From JAADHG01 sp964418645 (GTDB lineage Bacteria > Bacteroidota > Bacteroidia > Flavobacteriales > Flavobacteriaceae), in contig CAYQME010000006.1 in NCBI GenBank assembly GCA_964418645.1, positions 13,297-77,296 on the forward strand: a DNA stretch of 64,000 nucleotides, given 5' to 3'. The translations under genes were made by a program, and so were the position numbers. The number at the start of each line of letters is the position of its first letter. The stretch's first letter is position 1. Shown here piece by piece: positions 9,029-18,071 of this stretch. The notes under the pieces were generated by a model. That model was not told where the DNA came from and searched no databases. It saw only the letters and a list, made by a program, of their open reading frames with translations.

Positions 9029-10843
9029 TTAAAGGATACTTGCTTTAATTCTCTTCCACATTTTAGTAAGTAAAAACCCAGAAATTACAACCGTTATACT
9101 CAATATTATAGCATAAGAATAATCTCCATAAATCCAATAGCCTGTCGCAAACATTGCGCTATATATTAACACACAACCCAATAACATCGCAACAATTCCA
9201 GAAGGCACACTCCACCCTTCGTTATTATCTTTTAAAATAATATTTTCAACTTTTGCTTCATTAATTATCTTGGACCATCCAGGACCTCCAGGTTGGATTT
9301 TTTTGTAAAAATTTTGTAAAACCTCTTTTCTTTCAGGTTGAGTAGCATAAGTAGCTAATAACCAAATAACAGTAGTTATTAAAACAACAAATGGATATTC
9401 ATAATAATCTTCAAAAACTCCTGTTTTTGGAGCAAATAAGTAATCTCCTACTGGGGTTAATTTTAGTATAATTGATATAATCCCAGAGGCAAACATTGCA
9501 GTAATTTCACTCCAGGCATTAATACGCCACCAAAACCAGCGTAAAATAAATATTAGACCTGTACCTGCACCGAATACTAATAATACTTCAAATAATTGCA
9601 GTGCATTTTGTAGTAGTAAAGCTAATAATGCACTAAAGACCATTAATACAATAGTTGATATACGTCCAACGGCTACCAGTCGTTTTTCTGAAGCTTTAGG
9701 GTTAATTTGTTGTTTGTAAAAATCGTATACAATATAAGATGATCCCCAGTTTAATTGGGTGGAAATCGTACTCATATAAGCTGCTACTAAGGATGCTAAT
9801 ACCAAACCAAGTAAGCCAGTTGGTAATTTGGTAAGCATTGCAGAATACGCTAAATCGTGTCCTAGTTTATCAGTAGTAATATTAGGAAATGCATCATGGA
9901 TACTTGCTATGTCTGGAAACACTACTAAAGACGCTAAGGCAACTAAAATCCATGGCCAAGGGCGTAATGCATAATGCATAATATTAAAGAAAAAAGTAGA
10001 CCCTATGGCATGATTCTCATTTTTAGCGGCTAACATACGTTGAGCTATATAACCACCACCGCCTGGTTCTGCGCCAGGATACCACGAACTCCACCATTGT
10101 ACTGCCAACGGAATAATTAATAAGGTTATTAAGGCATGTTTATCACTAAAATCAGGAAGTATTGAAAGTTTGTCTGCTACATGTTTGTTATCCATTAAAG
10201 CTTCTATTCCTCCGACTTCTGGAATATTTACTAAATAATAAGCTGCACCAATAGCTCCTCCCATGGCAACAAAAAATAATATAAAATCGGTATAAATAAC
10301 ACCTTTAAAACCACCCATTGCACTAAAAGTTACAGTAATTAGCCCTGCACTAATAACAGTTTGCCAAGGCTCTAATCCTAACATGATACCTCCTATTTTA
10401 ATGGCGGCTAATGTTACTGCAGACATTGTTATAACATTAAAAATAACGCCTAAATAAATGGCTCTGAATTTTCTTAAAAATTTCGCTGGAGCTCCACCAT
10501 ACCGAAATTCATAAAACTCAATATCGGTTTTTACATTAGATTTACGCCAAAGTTTAGCATATACAAAAACGGTTAATAATCCTGTAATTAAAAACGCCCA
10601 CCATACCCAATTTCCAGAAACTCCTTTTGTTCTAACTATATCTGAAACTAAATTGGGAGTATCAGTAGAAAACGTAGTAGCAACCATAGACACACCTAAT
10701 AACCACCATGGCATTGTGCGACCAGAAAGGAAAAACTCTGTAGAGTTTTTCCCAGACTGTTTAGATACCCATATTCCAATTGAAAGCGTTATTGCAAAAA
10801 AGGAAACTATAATAATATAATCTATTGTTGATAATTCTACCAT
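9029..10843 (-). CDS. Sodium/solute symporter family transporter (SSS, SLC5-type)
   Basis: A 604-residue protein with about 13-14 hydrophobic segments. It begins IDYIIIVSFFAITLSIGIWV, then has EFFLSGRTMPWWLLGVSMVATTFS, a strong SSS-family signature, and FSAMGGFKGVIYTDF. The family couples Na+ entry to uptake of sugars, sialic acids or other solutes across the inner membrane; the substrate cannot be read from sequence. Its position between a LytTR two-component system and a NagX-like remnant, divergent from a GlcNAc locus, suggests an amino sugar or related monosaccharide. It starts 10 bp after the response regulator stop. An N-acetylneuraminate or hexose substrate is also possible. Confidence 0.85.
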   Translation of the reverse strand: MVELSTIDYIIIVSFFAITLSIGIWVSKQSGKNSTEFFLSGRTMPWWLLGVSMVATTFSTDTPNLVSDIVRTKGVSGNWVWWAFLITGLLTVFVYAKLWRKSNVKTDIEFYEFRYGGAPAKFLRKFRAIYLGVIFNVITMSAVTLAAIKIGGIMLGLEPWQTVISAGLITVTFSAMGGFKGVIYTDFILFFVAMGGAIGAAYYLVNIPEVGGIEALMDNKHVADKLSILPDFSDKHALITLLIIPLAVQWWSSWYPGAEPGGGGYIAQRMLAAKNENHAIGSTFFFNIMHYALRPWPWILVALASLVVFPDIASIHDAFPNITTDKLGHDLAYSAMLTKLPTGLLGLVLASLVAAYMSTISTQLNWGSSYIVYDFYKQQINPKASEKRLVAVGRISTIVLMVFSALLALLLQNALQLFEVLLVFGAGTGLIFILRWFWWRINAWSEITAMFASGIISIILKLTPVGDYLFAPKTGVFEDYYEYPFVVLITTVIWLLATYATQPERKEVLQNFYKKIQPGGPGWSKIINEAKVENIILKDNNEGWSVPSGIVAMLLGCVLIYSAMFATGYWIYGDYSYAIILSITVVISGFLLTKMWKRIKASIL

Positions 10844-10853
10844 AATAATTTAT

Positions 10854-11570
10854 TTATGTGTCTTCGTTAGTATTTAATATGCGTTCTTTGGTTTGCTTTA
10901 AATAATTTCTGCCAATAGGAATTTTTTTATTTGAAATTTCTACAGTATTTCCTTCTAAAGCAATTATTTTATTAATAGATATGGTATAAGAACGATGTAT
11001 TCTTATAAAATTTGATTGTGGTAATTCTTCCGTAATTGCAGTTAATGATTTATGTACCACATAATCTCCAAGAGTTGTAATTACTTTTATATAGTCTTTA
11101 AGACTTTCTATGTAAAGAATATCGTTTAGATTTACTTTTATGAGCTTCTTATTAACTTTTAAAAAAATATGAGGTTCTTGTTGTAAACTGTTATCTCCAC
11201 TAGTATTGCTAACGTAAATTTGCTGATAAATTTTGTTAACTGTTTTTAAAAACCTGTTAAATGGAATTGGTTTTACCAAATAGTCTAAAACATTTAGTTC
11301 GAAACTTTTTACGGCATATTCCCTATAGGCTGTCGTTATTACAATAAGTGGTTTATGATTAAGGTTATCAATAAAATTGAACCCACTCATTTCTGGCATG
11401 TTAATATCCAAAAATATAATATCCACTTTTTCTTGTTCTAGTATTCCGTAGGCTTTCAAAGGATTATTAAATGTGCCAATTACCTTAATATGATCAAAAT
11501 TCTTTAAATGATTTTCAATCACATTAATGGCTAAAGGTTCATCATCTATTATAACACATTTTATTTTCAT
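10854..11570 (-). CDS. LytTR-family response regulator
   Basis: A 238-residue two-domain regulator. The receiver domain (1-120) has acidic residues D9/D10, the phospho-acceptor D55 in IIFLDINMPEMSG, T80 in VITTAYREYA and K100 in DYLVKP. A LytTR DNA-binding domain follows (about 135-232; IFLKVNKKLIKVNLNDILYIES, NFIRIHRSYTISI). Its ATG shares one base with the stop of the histidine kinase gene (TGATG), so the pair is coupled. LytTR domains usually bind imperfect repeats; the palindromes in the divergent region upstream of susC are candidate targets, which is inference. It probably controls the adjacent symporter and the amino-sugar locus. Confidence 0.92.
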   Translation of the reverse strand: MKIKCVIIDDEPLAINVIENHLKNFDHIKVIGTFNNPLKAYGILEQEKVDIIFLDINMPEMSGFNFIDNLNHKPLIVITTAYREYAVKSFELNVLDYLVKPIPFNRFLKTVNKIYQQIYVSNTSGDNSLQQEPHIFLKVNKKLIKVNLNDILYIESLKDYIKVITTLGDYVVHKSLTAITEELPQSNFIRIHRSYTISINKIIALEGNTVEISNKKIPIGRNYLKQTKERILNTNEDT

Positions 11571-12526
11571 CAGACAGGGATTTTTAAAAACAAATTATAA
11601 GTGTCGCCATTAATTTTCGTTTCAAGGATAAAATTATTAAAAAATAACAATTTTAACCGCCTTTTAGCATTGGCAATACCAATGCCATCTTTATTTTCAT
11701 GGTTTGCATTAGGGTTGAAGTTATTAACGAGTTTAAATTCTAAATAGTTATCATTTACGATTTCAAAATTCATAATAATCTTAATTTTATCATTCTTCTT
11801 TAAACCGTGTTTAAAACAATTTTCTATAAAGGACAAAAACAATAATGGAGGGACCTCAGTATCTTCAATATCTCCAGTTATGTTCATTTCTGATTCAACC
11901 CGGTCTTTAAATCTTATATGTTCAATATCAATATAGTCATTAATATGATCTATTTCTTGCAATAAACCAGCTTTAGAGCTATTTACCTCATATAAAACAT
12001 ATTGCATTAAATTGGACAACTTAATAACTAGTTTTGGCGCATCGTCAGATTTCTTCAAAGTTAATGCATACAAATTATTTAATGTATTAAAAAAAAAGTG
12101 AGGCTGAATTTGAGTTCTTAAAAACTTTAATTCTGTTTTTAATTGAAGCTTTGCAAGATTCTCATTCCGTTTTAATTCAATTGGCCAATCAATTAATAAT
12201 TTTATTGCTGTAACAAAACCTAGCACATAAAGTTCCCCAAGAACAACAGCAATAATATGATTGCGTTCAAGAAATCGCCCTGCTTGCTCAGCTTCAGGCC
12301 ATATTTCTTTAGTAACTAAAAGATAATTTAATCCTGTTCGCACTAAATATACCAAAATCAACATTAAGACTATTGAACTTATATATGTTCGATATTTCTT
12401 TCTTAAAATAAATTTTGGTATTAAATAGTAAACATTAATATATACCACTATAATATGTATAGGAAACTCTACAAAATTCGATTTAAAAGAATACCAATAA
12501 TCATGGAAATAACTTCCCCATCTCAA
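11570..12526 (-). CDS. LytS-like sensor histidine kinase (start uncertain)
   Basis: The product has several N-terminal membrane helices (IIVVYINVYYLIPKFIL, SSIVLMLILVYLV, VLGELYVLGFVTAI), then the His_kinase domain with phospho-acceptor H143 in RTQIQPHFFFNTLNNLYAL, and an HATPase domain with FIENCFKHGLK and DGIGIANAKRRL. The annotated start is a TTG at 12526, giving 318 residues. The frame stays open 31 codons further to a TAA at 12620-12622 and encodes HILFWLGYFIFNVL, which looks like the genuine first membrane helix, but no ATG or GTG is present there. The true start is either a rare codon (ATT/ATC near 12616) or has been lost. Coupled to the response regulator. Confidence 0.85.
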   Translation of the reverse strand: MRWGSYFHDYWYSFKSNFVEFPIHIIVVYINVYYLIPKFILRKKYRTYISSIVLMLILVYLVRTGLNYLLVTKEIWPEAEQAGRFLERNHIIAVVLGELYVLGFVTAIKLLIDWPIELKRNENLAKLQLKTELKFLRTQIQPHFFFNTLNNLYALTLKKSDDAPKLVIKLSNLMQYVLYEVNSSKAGLLQEIDHINDYIDIEHIRFKDRVESEMNITGDIEDTEVPPLLFLSFIENCFKHGLKKNDKIKIIMNFEIVNDNYLEFKLVNNFNPNANHENKDGIGIANAKRRLKLLFFNNFILETKINGDTYNLFLKIPV

Positions 12527-12672
12527 AACATTAAAAATAAAGTATCCAAGCCAAAATAAAATATGATATTTTGTCGGTATTGTCCTATTTGTACTTTTTT
12601 TAAAAAAAGAGATAATATATTAGTTAAATGTTAGTCATGTTATAAATATGCTGTAATTTTAATAATAAAATA

Positions 12673-12694
12673 GCTAATTAACAATATAATTAGC
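12673..12694. promoter_or_regulatory. Inverted repeat, 8-bp arms
   Basis: GCTAATTA and TAATTAGC separated by 6 bp. It lies closer to the kinase gene than to susC, about 50 bp upstream of the open kinase frame. It could be an operator; the short AT-rich arms make chance occurrence possible. Confidence 0.4.
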
Positions 12695-12755
12695 ATCTGT
12701 TTATTTAGCAAAAAACACTAATCGACAATATTTCGTTGTCTATATGAAAAAAGAT

Positions 12756-12785
12756 GTTGTTTATATAAATATTTATATAAACAAC
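12756..12785. promoter_or_regulatory. Perfect 30-bp palindrome, candidate operator
   Basis: The left arm GTTGTTTATATAAAT is followed directly by its exact reverse complement, giving 15-bp arms and no spacer. It lies 271 bp upstream of susC and 230 bp upstream of the annotated kinase start, in the middle of the divergent region. Zero mismatches over 30 bp are unlikely by chance even in AT-rich DNA. No T-run follows and it is not just downstream of a gene, so a dimeric-regulator site is more likely than a terminator. Confidence 0.6.
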
Positions 12786-12935
12786 TTTAAATTAAATAAT
12801 ATTGGTAATTTAAAAGGCTAGGCTTTATCAATATATGAAGTCATAATAGTTAATATTTTAACCATTAAATTATGCTTTCATATTTATTAAATTAATTATT
12901 CTATTTATAAAGAAAGTAGATGGTCAAGTTTTTAT

Positions 12936-12955
12936 AATGCAATAATTATTGCATT
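12936..12955. promoter_or_regulatory. Perfect 20-bp palindrome upstream of susC
   Basis: The arm AATGCAATAA is followed directly by its reverse complement. It lies 88 bp upstream of the susC ATG, a position where an activator or repressor could act on the susC promoter. It differs in sequence from the 30-bp palindrome, suggesting a second regulator or a second class of site. Confidence 0.5.
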
Positions 12956-13043
12956 TTGATGTTTAAAATATTTCACTGATAAAAAACAAACAATAAATAA
13001 ACCTATTTTATTTAATATTATCAACAAATTCAATCTAAACAAT

Positions 13044-16000
13044 ATGGAAACAAAATTATTTAAAAACTTATTGTTCTGTTATGCTATTTTACTTTGTGCC
13101 TTTGCACAAGCTCAAACAATAACGGGAACAGTATCAGACTCAAATGGTCCTTTACCAGGAGCTACTGTGATAGTAAAAGGGACAACTAATGGAGCCACGA
13201 CAGATTTTGATGGGAAATACTCCCTAGAAGGAGTCTCATCAGACGCTCTTTTGGTGATTAGTTTTTTAGGCTATGCAACACAAGAGGTAAATGTAAACGG
13301 TCAATCTACCATTGATGTAACAATGGTAGAAGATGTTAGTCAGCTTAGTGAGGTTGTAGTTACTGGTTATGCAACTCAAACCAGAGGAGATATTACGGGT
13401 TCTGTTGCTACTGTGGATATGGATGAAGCACTAAAGGCACCTATTGTAAATGCAGCCGAGGCATTACAAGGAAGGGTTGCTGGCGTTACTGTAGTAAACA
13501 GTGGAGCTCCAGGATCTGCTCCAAAGATTGCTATACGGGGGTTTGGTACAATTAACAGTACAGATCCGTTATATATTATTGATGGAGTTCAAACAGAGGA
13601 TGCCAACGCATTGAACAACATTAATCCATCAGATATTGACCAAATGAACGTTTTAAAAGATGGTGCTGCCGCTATTTATGGTGCTAGGGCATCTAACGGT
13701 GTTGTAATTATTACTACTAAGAATGGGGGATATAACATGCCTAAAGCTAAAGTTTCTTTAGATGTATATACTGGTTTTTCGCAAATTGCTAATTCGCCGT
13801 CTGTTTTGAATGCACAACAACATGCAGACATGCTTTTTCAAAGCCAGGTTAATGATGGGATATCGCCATCTCACGGACAATACGGAACTGGCACATTTAC
13901 TGTTCCTTCACAAATTCAGGGATATAAAAGGGTAGTATCATATAACCCCATTACGTTTAGTGCTCCGGGAGAGTTTACTGCAACGGTTAATCCTGGAGGA
14001 ACGAATTGGCTAGATGCGATTACAAGAAATGCAGCTACTAGTAACATATCAGTTTCTGTTGAAAATGGAAACGAAAATGGAAAATACTTTTTATCTGCAG
14101 GATATTTAAATAGAGATGGTATTATGGACCATACCGGATTTGAAAGAATAAGTACGCGTTTAAATTCTGAATTTAGAGCAATTGAAGGGAAACTAAAAAT
14201 TGGCGAGCATTTAAATGTTTCCTTTTCCAATACTTTTAGTGGTGTTGGTGAAGCTATAGAAAATTCTTATAGAATAACTCCATTATTGCCTGTAAGAGAT
14301 GATTTAGGATTTTTTACTGGAGTAGCAGGTGATGACTTATCCAATACAAGGAACCCTGCAGCACAATTATACAGAGCTAGAAACGACTACAATAAACGTT
14401 ATGCCATTTCAGGAGATGTTTACCTCTCTTTTGATATCCTAGACGAGTTAACATTTAAAACAAATTTAGGTGGCGGGTTTAGTACTTTTGATTCTCAAAG
14501 GTTTACTGCTCTTGATCCTGAACACGGTGAGCCTATTTCTACGAACTCATTAAATGAGCAAGACCAGACGTTTTATAATTGGATTTGGACAAACTCCTTA
14601 AGTTACAGAAAAACATTTGGTGACCATAAAATTGATGCTTTAGTAGCTATAGAAGCTTTAAAAAATGGGGGTAAAGGACGTGGTATAACCAATACAGATT
14701 ATTTATTTGAAACACCAGATTTTTACACTATTGCAAACGGGCAAGGTACTCCTAATGTAGATTATGCTTTTGAAGGATGGGATTCTTTATGGTCGGTTTT
14801 TGGTTCCGTTAATTATAGTTACCAAGATAAATATTTTGCTACTGGTACCTTGCGTAGAGATACATCTTCTCGTTTTAAAGGCGATAATCAATCGGATATT
14901 TTTCCTTCATTTAGTTTAGGATGGGTAATGAGTAATGAGGATTTTTATAACAACGATTCTTTTATAGAGCGCCTAAAACTAAAAGGATCTTGGGGGGAAT
15001 TAGGTAACCAAAGCCTACCAGTTGGGAATCCTACTATTAATATTTCTAACTTGAGCCCGAGTTTGGCAAATTATGCCTTTAATGGTGACTCTGGAAGTAT
15101 TACTACAGGAGCTTTATTAACCGCTGTTGGTAACCCTGATTTGAGATGGGAGACGTCAGAGTCTTTAAACTTTGGAGTTGAAGTGTCAATGTTAAATAGT
15201 AGACTAAACATTTCTGCTGAATATTTTAATATAAAAACCAAAGATTTAATCGTTCAGGATGTCCAGTTAATTAGTTCTACAGCTATTGATGCAAATGCTC
15301 CTTTTGTAAATCTAGGAGATGTTAAAAATACTGGTTTTGATTTATCGGCAAGTTATGGAAATGAAACATCTGGTGATTTCTCATACAATGTAAGTCTGAA
15401 CCTTTCTCACTACAAAAGTGAAGTTACACGATTAATTAATGATGCTGCTCGACCAGGTAGAGGTGATTTAAGGAATGGTTCAGTTACAAGAACTGAAGTG
15501 GGTGAAGAAATTTCTATTTTCTATGGACGTAATGTAATTGGACTTGATAGTAATGGAAGAATGATGTTTGAAGATGTAAATGGAGATGGTATTGTGAATG
15601 ATGATGACAGAACCAATATTGGTTCACCTCATCCAGATTTTACATATGGTATTAACGTTAATTTAGGGTACAAAGGATTTGATGCGCAATTGTTTTTTAA
15701 CGGATCTCAAGGTAATGAAGTCTATAATTATAGTAAGGTGCATACCGATTTTGGATTGTTCGTAAATGGGAATAGAAGCACTAGAGTGTTAAATGCTTGG
15801 ACACCATCAAACACAAATACATCAATACCTGCATTAACAACTTCATATCCTCTTGAAGAAGCATCTGCTAACTCATATTTTGTAGAAGATGGCTCTTATT
15901 TAAAATTGAAAAACCTTCAAATAGGATATACTTTTTCTCAAACGCTCTCCGAAAAGATTGGTGCAGATTCTGTTCGATTATATTTACAAGGAACTAACCT

Positions 16001-16130
16001 CTTCACGATTACTAAATATAGTGGATTTGACCCTGAAGTAGTTGCATTTGGTAATTTAGATTTAGGGATAGACTATCGTTTATATCCAATCTCTAAAGTA
16101 TTTTCTTTAGGCGCAAATATTAAATTTTAA
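13044..16130 (+). CDS. SusC/RagA-family TonB-linked outer-membrane transporter
   Basis: A 1028-residue SusC-type protein. It starts with a signal peptide (to about residue 23, ending AQAQ), then a carboxypeptidase-regulatory-like domain (25-105: TITGTVSDSNGPLPGATV, TDFDGKYSLEG, LLVISFLGYATQEV), a TonB-box-like VVVTGYATQ, a plug domain with GRVAGVTVVNSG, IRGFGTIN and DGAAAIYGARASNGVVIIT, and a beta-barrel ending in NIKF. It would import oligosaccharides across the outer membrane using TonB energy, with the SusD protein encoded 2 bp downstream as lid. Downstream genes point to a GlcNAc-containing glycan such as a chitin oligosaccharide, by inference. Confidence 0.95.
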   Translation: METKLFKNLLFCYAILLCAFAQAQTITGTVSDSNGPLPGATVIVKGTTNGATTDFDGKYSLEGVSSDALLVISFLGYATQEVNVNGQSTIDVTMVEDVSQLSEVVVTGYATQTRGDITGSVATVDMDEALKAPIVNAAEALQGRVAGVTVVNSGAPGSAPKIAIRGFGTINSTDPLYIIDGVQTEDANALNNINPSDIDQMNVLKDGAAAIYGARASNGVVIITTKNGGYNMPKAKVSLDVYTGFSQIANSPSVLNAQQHADMLFQSQVNDGISPSHGQYGTGTFTVPSQIQGYKRVVSYNPITFSAPGEFTATVNPGGTNWLDAITRNAATSNISVSVENGNENGKYFLSAGYLNRDGIMDHTGFERISTRLNSEFRAIEGKLKIGEHLNVSFSNTFSGVGEAIENSYRITPLLPVRDDLGFFTGVAGDDLSNTRNPAAQLYRARNDYNKRYAISGDVYLSFDILDELTFKTNLGGGFSTFDSQRFTALDPEHGEPISTNSLNEQDQTFYNWIWTNSLSYRKTFGDHKIDALVAIEALKNGGKGRGITNTDYLFETPDFYTIANGQGTPNVDYAFEGWDSLWSVFGSVNYSYQDKYFATGTLRRDTSSRFKGDNQSDIFPSFSLGWVMSNEDFYNNDSFIERLKLKGSWGELGNQSLPVGNPTINISNLSPSLANYAFNGDSGSITTGALLTAVGNPDLRWETSESLNFGVEVSMLNSRLNISAEYFNIKTKDLIVQDVQLISSTAIDANAPFVNLGDVKNTGFDLSASYGNETSGDFSYNVSLNLSHYKSEVTRLINDAARPGRGDLRNGSVTRTEVGEEISIFYGRNVIGLDSNGRMMFEDVNGDGIVNDDDRTNIGSPHPDFTYGINVNLGYKGFDAQLFFNGSQGNEVYNYSKVHTDFGLFVNGNRSTRVLNAWTPSNTNTSIPALTTSYPLEEASANSYFVEDGSYLKLKNLQIGYTFSQTLSEKIGADSVRLYLQGTNLFTITKYSGFDPEVVAFGNLDLGIDYRLYPISKVFSLGANIKF

Positions 16131-16132
16131 AA

Positions 16133-17845
16133 ATGATAACTAATATTAAAATTTTAAAAATGAAAAAAGGAATAATATATATTGCATTACTAATTGGAAT
16201 TTTAGGATGTAGTGATGAGTTTTCAAACTCACCTGCCGTTGGTGCATTGAGTGATGAATCTCTTAAAAATGAAACAGGTGTGAATTTATTGCTCACAGGA
16301 GCATATTCTACTTTAGACGGTCAGAGAAATGGTGGCTTTGGAAATGGCTGGGCAATCTCTGGAGATAATTGGATTATGGATGTGCTTTCCGATGATGCAC
16401 ATAAGGGAAGTACTGATGATGATCAGGCAGATTTAAAAGAAATTGAATTAATGAACTGGTCTACAAATAACGGCTACTGGTTTGCAAAATGGGGTGTTAC
16501 ATTTGCTGGAATAAATAGATCCAACGCAGTAATTGCTTTAATTAACTCCATTGAAGGTGGCGATTTTTCAGCTCAAATGGCTGAAGCAAGATTCTTACGG
16601 GGACATTATAATTTTGAATTACAAAAAATGTGGGTTAATGTTCCTTACATTTCTGAAGAAAATTATGCCAATACAGAATTCAATCAACCTAACCCTGGTT
16701 CCATATGGGATCAGATTGAGGCAGATTTTGAATATGCGAAGGATAATTTGCCTGCATCGCAGCCGGTTTATGGAAGACCAACTTCCTGGACCGCAAAAGC
16801 GTTTTTAGGTAAAATGCACTTATATCAACAAGAATGGTCAGCCGCTTCAACACTACTAAATGATGTTGTTAATAATGGACCTTACGATTTATTGCCTGAC
16901 TATGCAGATAATTTTAGAATTGCTGGTGACAATAGTGTAGAGTCTGTTTTCTCAATTCAATTTGCTACTGATGGTGGACAATCATATAATGGAAACTCTG
17001 GTGGTTCATTAAACTTTCCTAATCCCGGGCCATTTGGTTCCTGTTGTGGTTTTTATCAGCCAACTCAAGATTTGTTAAATGCATTTCAAACAGATGGTAC
17101 AGGACTTCCATTACTAGACACCTATAACCAAACTGATGTTACAAGTGATTTTGGGATTCCAAGTGCAGATCCCTTTACGCCATATGCTGGTCCGTTAGAT
17201 CCAAGAGCTGATTATACAGTAGGTAGAAGATCTATTGACTATAATGGATATGGAGTTAATGTTGGTAAAGATTGGATTCGTGCAGGTTTTGGTGATATAT
17301 CAGGTCCTTATTTACCAAAGAAAAATGTTTATTGGAACGGAGAAACAGGAAATCAAGCTACTGGTGGATGGGGCCAACAACTTTCAGGTATTAACTACCA
17401 TATTATGCGTTTCGCTGATGTTTTATTAATGGCAGCTGAAGCAGCAGTGGAAACAGGTGATCTAACAACTGCACTTACAAATGTTAATCGCGTAAGAAAT
17501 AGAGCTAAAAATTCTAATTATTTACAAGCTGTAGATGGTAGTGGAGATGCAGCTAATTATGAAATTGAGCCTTATGCTTCTTTCCCAGACGCAACCATGG
17601 CTCGAAAAGCGGTTCGTTTTGAACGCCGCGTTGAATTAGGAATGGAAGGTCATAGACTTTTCGATCTTAGACGTTGGAATGTTTCTGTACAAGTGATGAA
17701 TGATTACTTTGCAAATGAATCCAGAACAATTACTAATTTTGCGACTAAAGTAAGTCCTTACACCGCTACTCATGATTTATTCCCTATTCCATTAGGCGCG
17801 ATAGATTTAAGTGGAGGAGCTTTAACTCAAAATCCAGGGTATTAA
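16133..17845 (+). CDS. SusD/RagB-family nutrient-binding outer-membrane lipoprotein
   Basis: The frame opens at 16133, but the ATG at 16160 gives a normal lipoprotein signal (MKKGIIYIALLIGILGCSDE) and is the probable start; the mature protein would begin at the cysteine. Length, the N-terminal SusD-like domain (LLLTGAYSTLDGQ), the TPR-like helices and the C-terminal RagB/SusD block (YHIMRFADVLLMAAEAAVE, NRVRNRAK, ERRVELGMEGHRLFDLRRW) are typical. It binds glycan at the cell surface and caps the SusC channel. It is followed by a clear terminator, so susCD may form its own transcript. Confidence 0.95.
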   Translation: MITNIKILKMKKGIIYIALLIGILGCSDEFSNSPAVGALSDESLKNETGVNLLLTGAYSTLDGQRNGGFGNGWAISGDNWIMDVLSDDAHKGSTDDDQADLKEIELMNWSTNNGYWFAKWGVTFAGINRSNAVIALINSIEGGDFSAQMAEARFLRGHYNFELQKMWVNVPYISEENYANTEFNQPNPGSIWDQIEADFEYAKDNLPASQPVYGRPTSWTAKAFLGKMHLYQQEWSAASTLLNDVVNNGPYDLLPDYADNFRIAGDNSVESVFSIQFATDGGQSYNGNSGGSLNFPNPGPFGSCCGFYQPTQDLLNAFQTDGTGLPLLDTYNQTDVTSDFGIPSADPFTPYAGPLDPRADYTVGRRSIDYNGYGVNVGKDWIRAGFGDISGPYLPKKNVYWNGETGNQATGGWGQQLSGINYHIMRFADVLLMAAEAAVETGDLTTALTNVNRVRNRAKNSNYLQAVDGSGDAANYEIEPYASFPDATMARKAVRFERRVELGMEGHRLFDLRRWNVSVQVMNDYFANESRTITNFATKVSPYTATHDLFPIPLGAIDLSGGALTQNPGY

Positions 17846-17881
17846 TTAGTACACTATAATAATTATTTAAATTAGTTAAAA

Positions 17882-17912
17882 AAAGGGCATTAGTTTAATG
17901 CTCTTTTTTTTT
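17882..17912 (+). terminator. Rho-independent terminator after the susD-like gene
   Basis: Stem AAGGGCATT / AATGCTCTT with a 5-nt loop (one G-T pair), followed by nine Ts, 37 bp after the susD-like stop codon. It separates susCD from the FG-GAP gene, although partial read-through is possible. Confidence 0.8.
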
Positions 17913-18071
17913 GCTAAACATTTAAAATTTTAAGGGCATTATTACATAATATATAACTTAATGATTAAATTTGTGACATTAATATTAATCCATAATTATT
18001 AGGTTTAAAAAAGGGTTTTTGTGAATTATTATTTTATAAGCACTCCATTAAAATCCATTATTAATTAACAC

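Larger units (their letters stand above)
12527..13043. other. Divergent intergenic region between kinase and susC
   Basis: About 517 bp, very AT-rich. Apart from the 5' extension of the kinase frame (to 12620) I see no coding potential. It contains an 8-bp-arm inverted repeat (12673-12694), a perfect 30-bp palindrome (12756-12785) and a perfect 20-bp palindrome (12936-12955). No clear TAnnTTTG promoter is seen directly upstream of susC. This is the likely control region for both the two-component/symporter operon and the susC operon. Confidence 0.7.
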
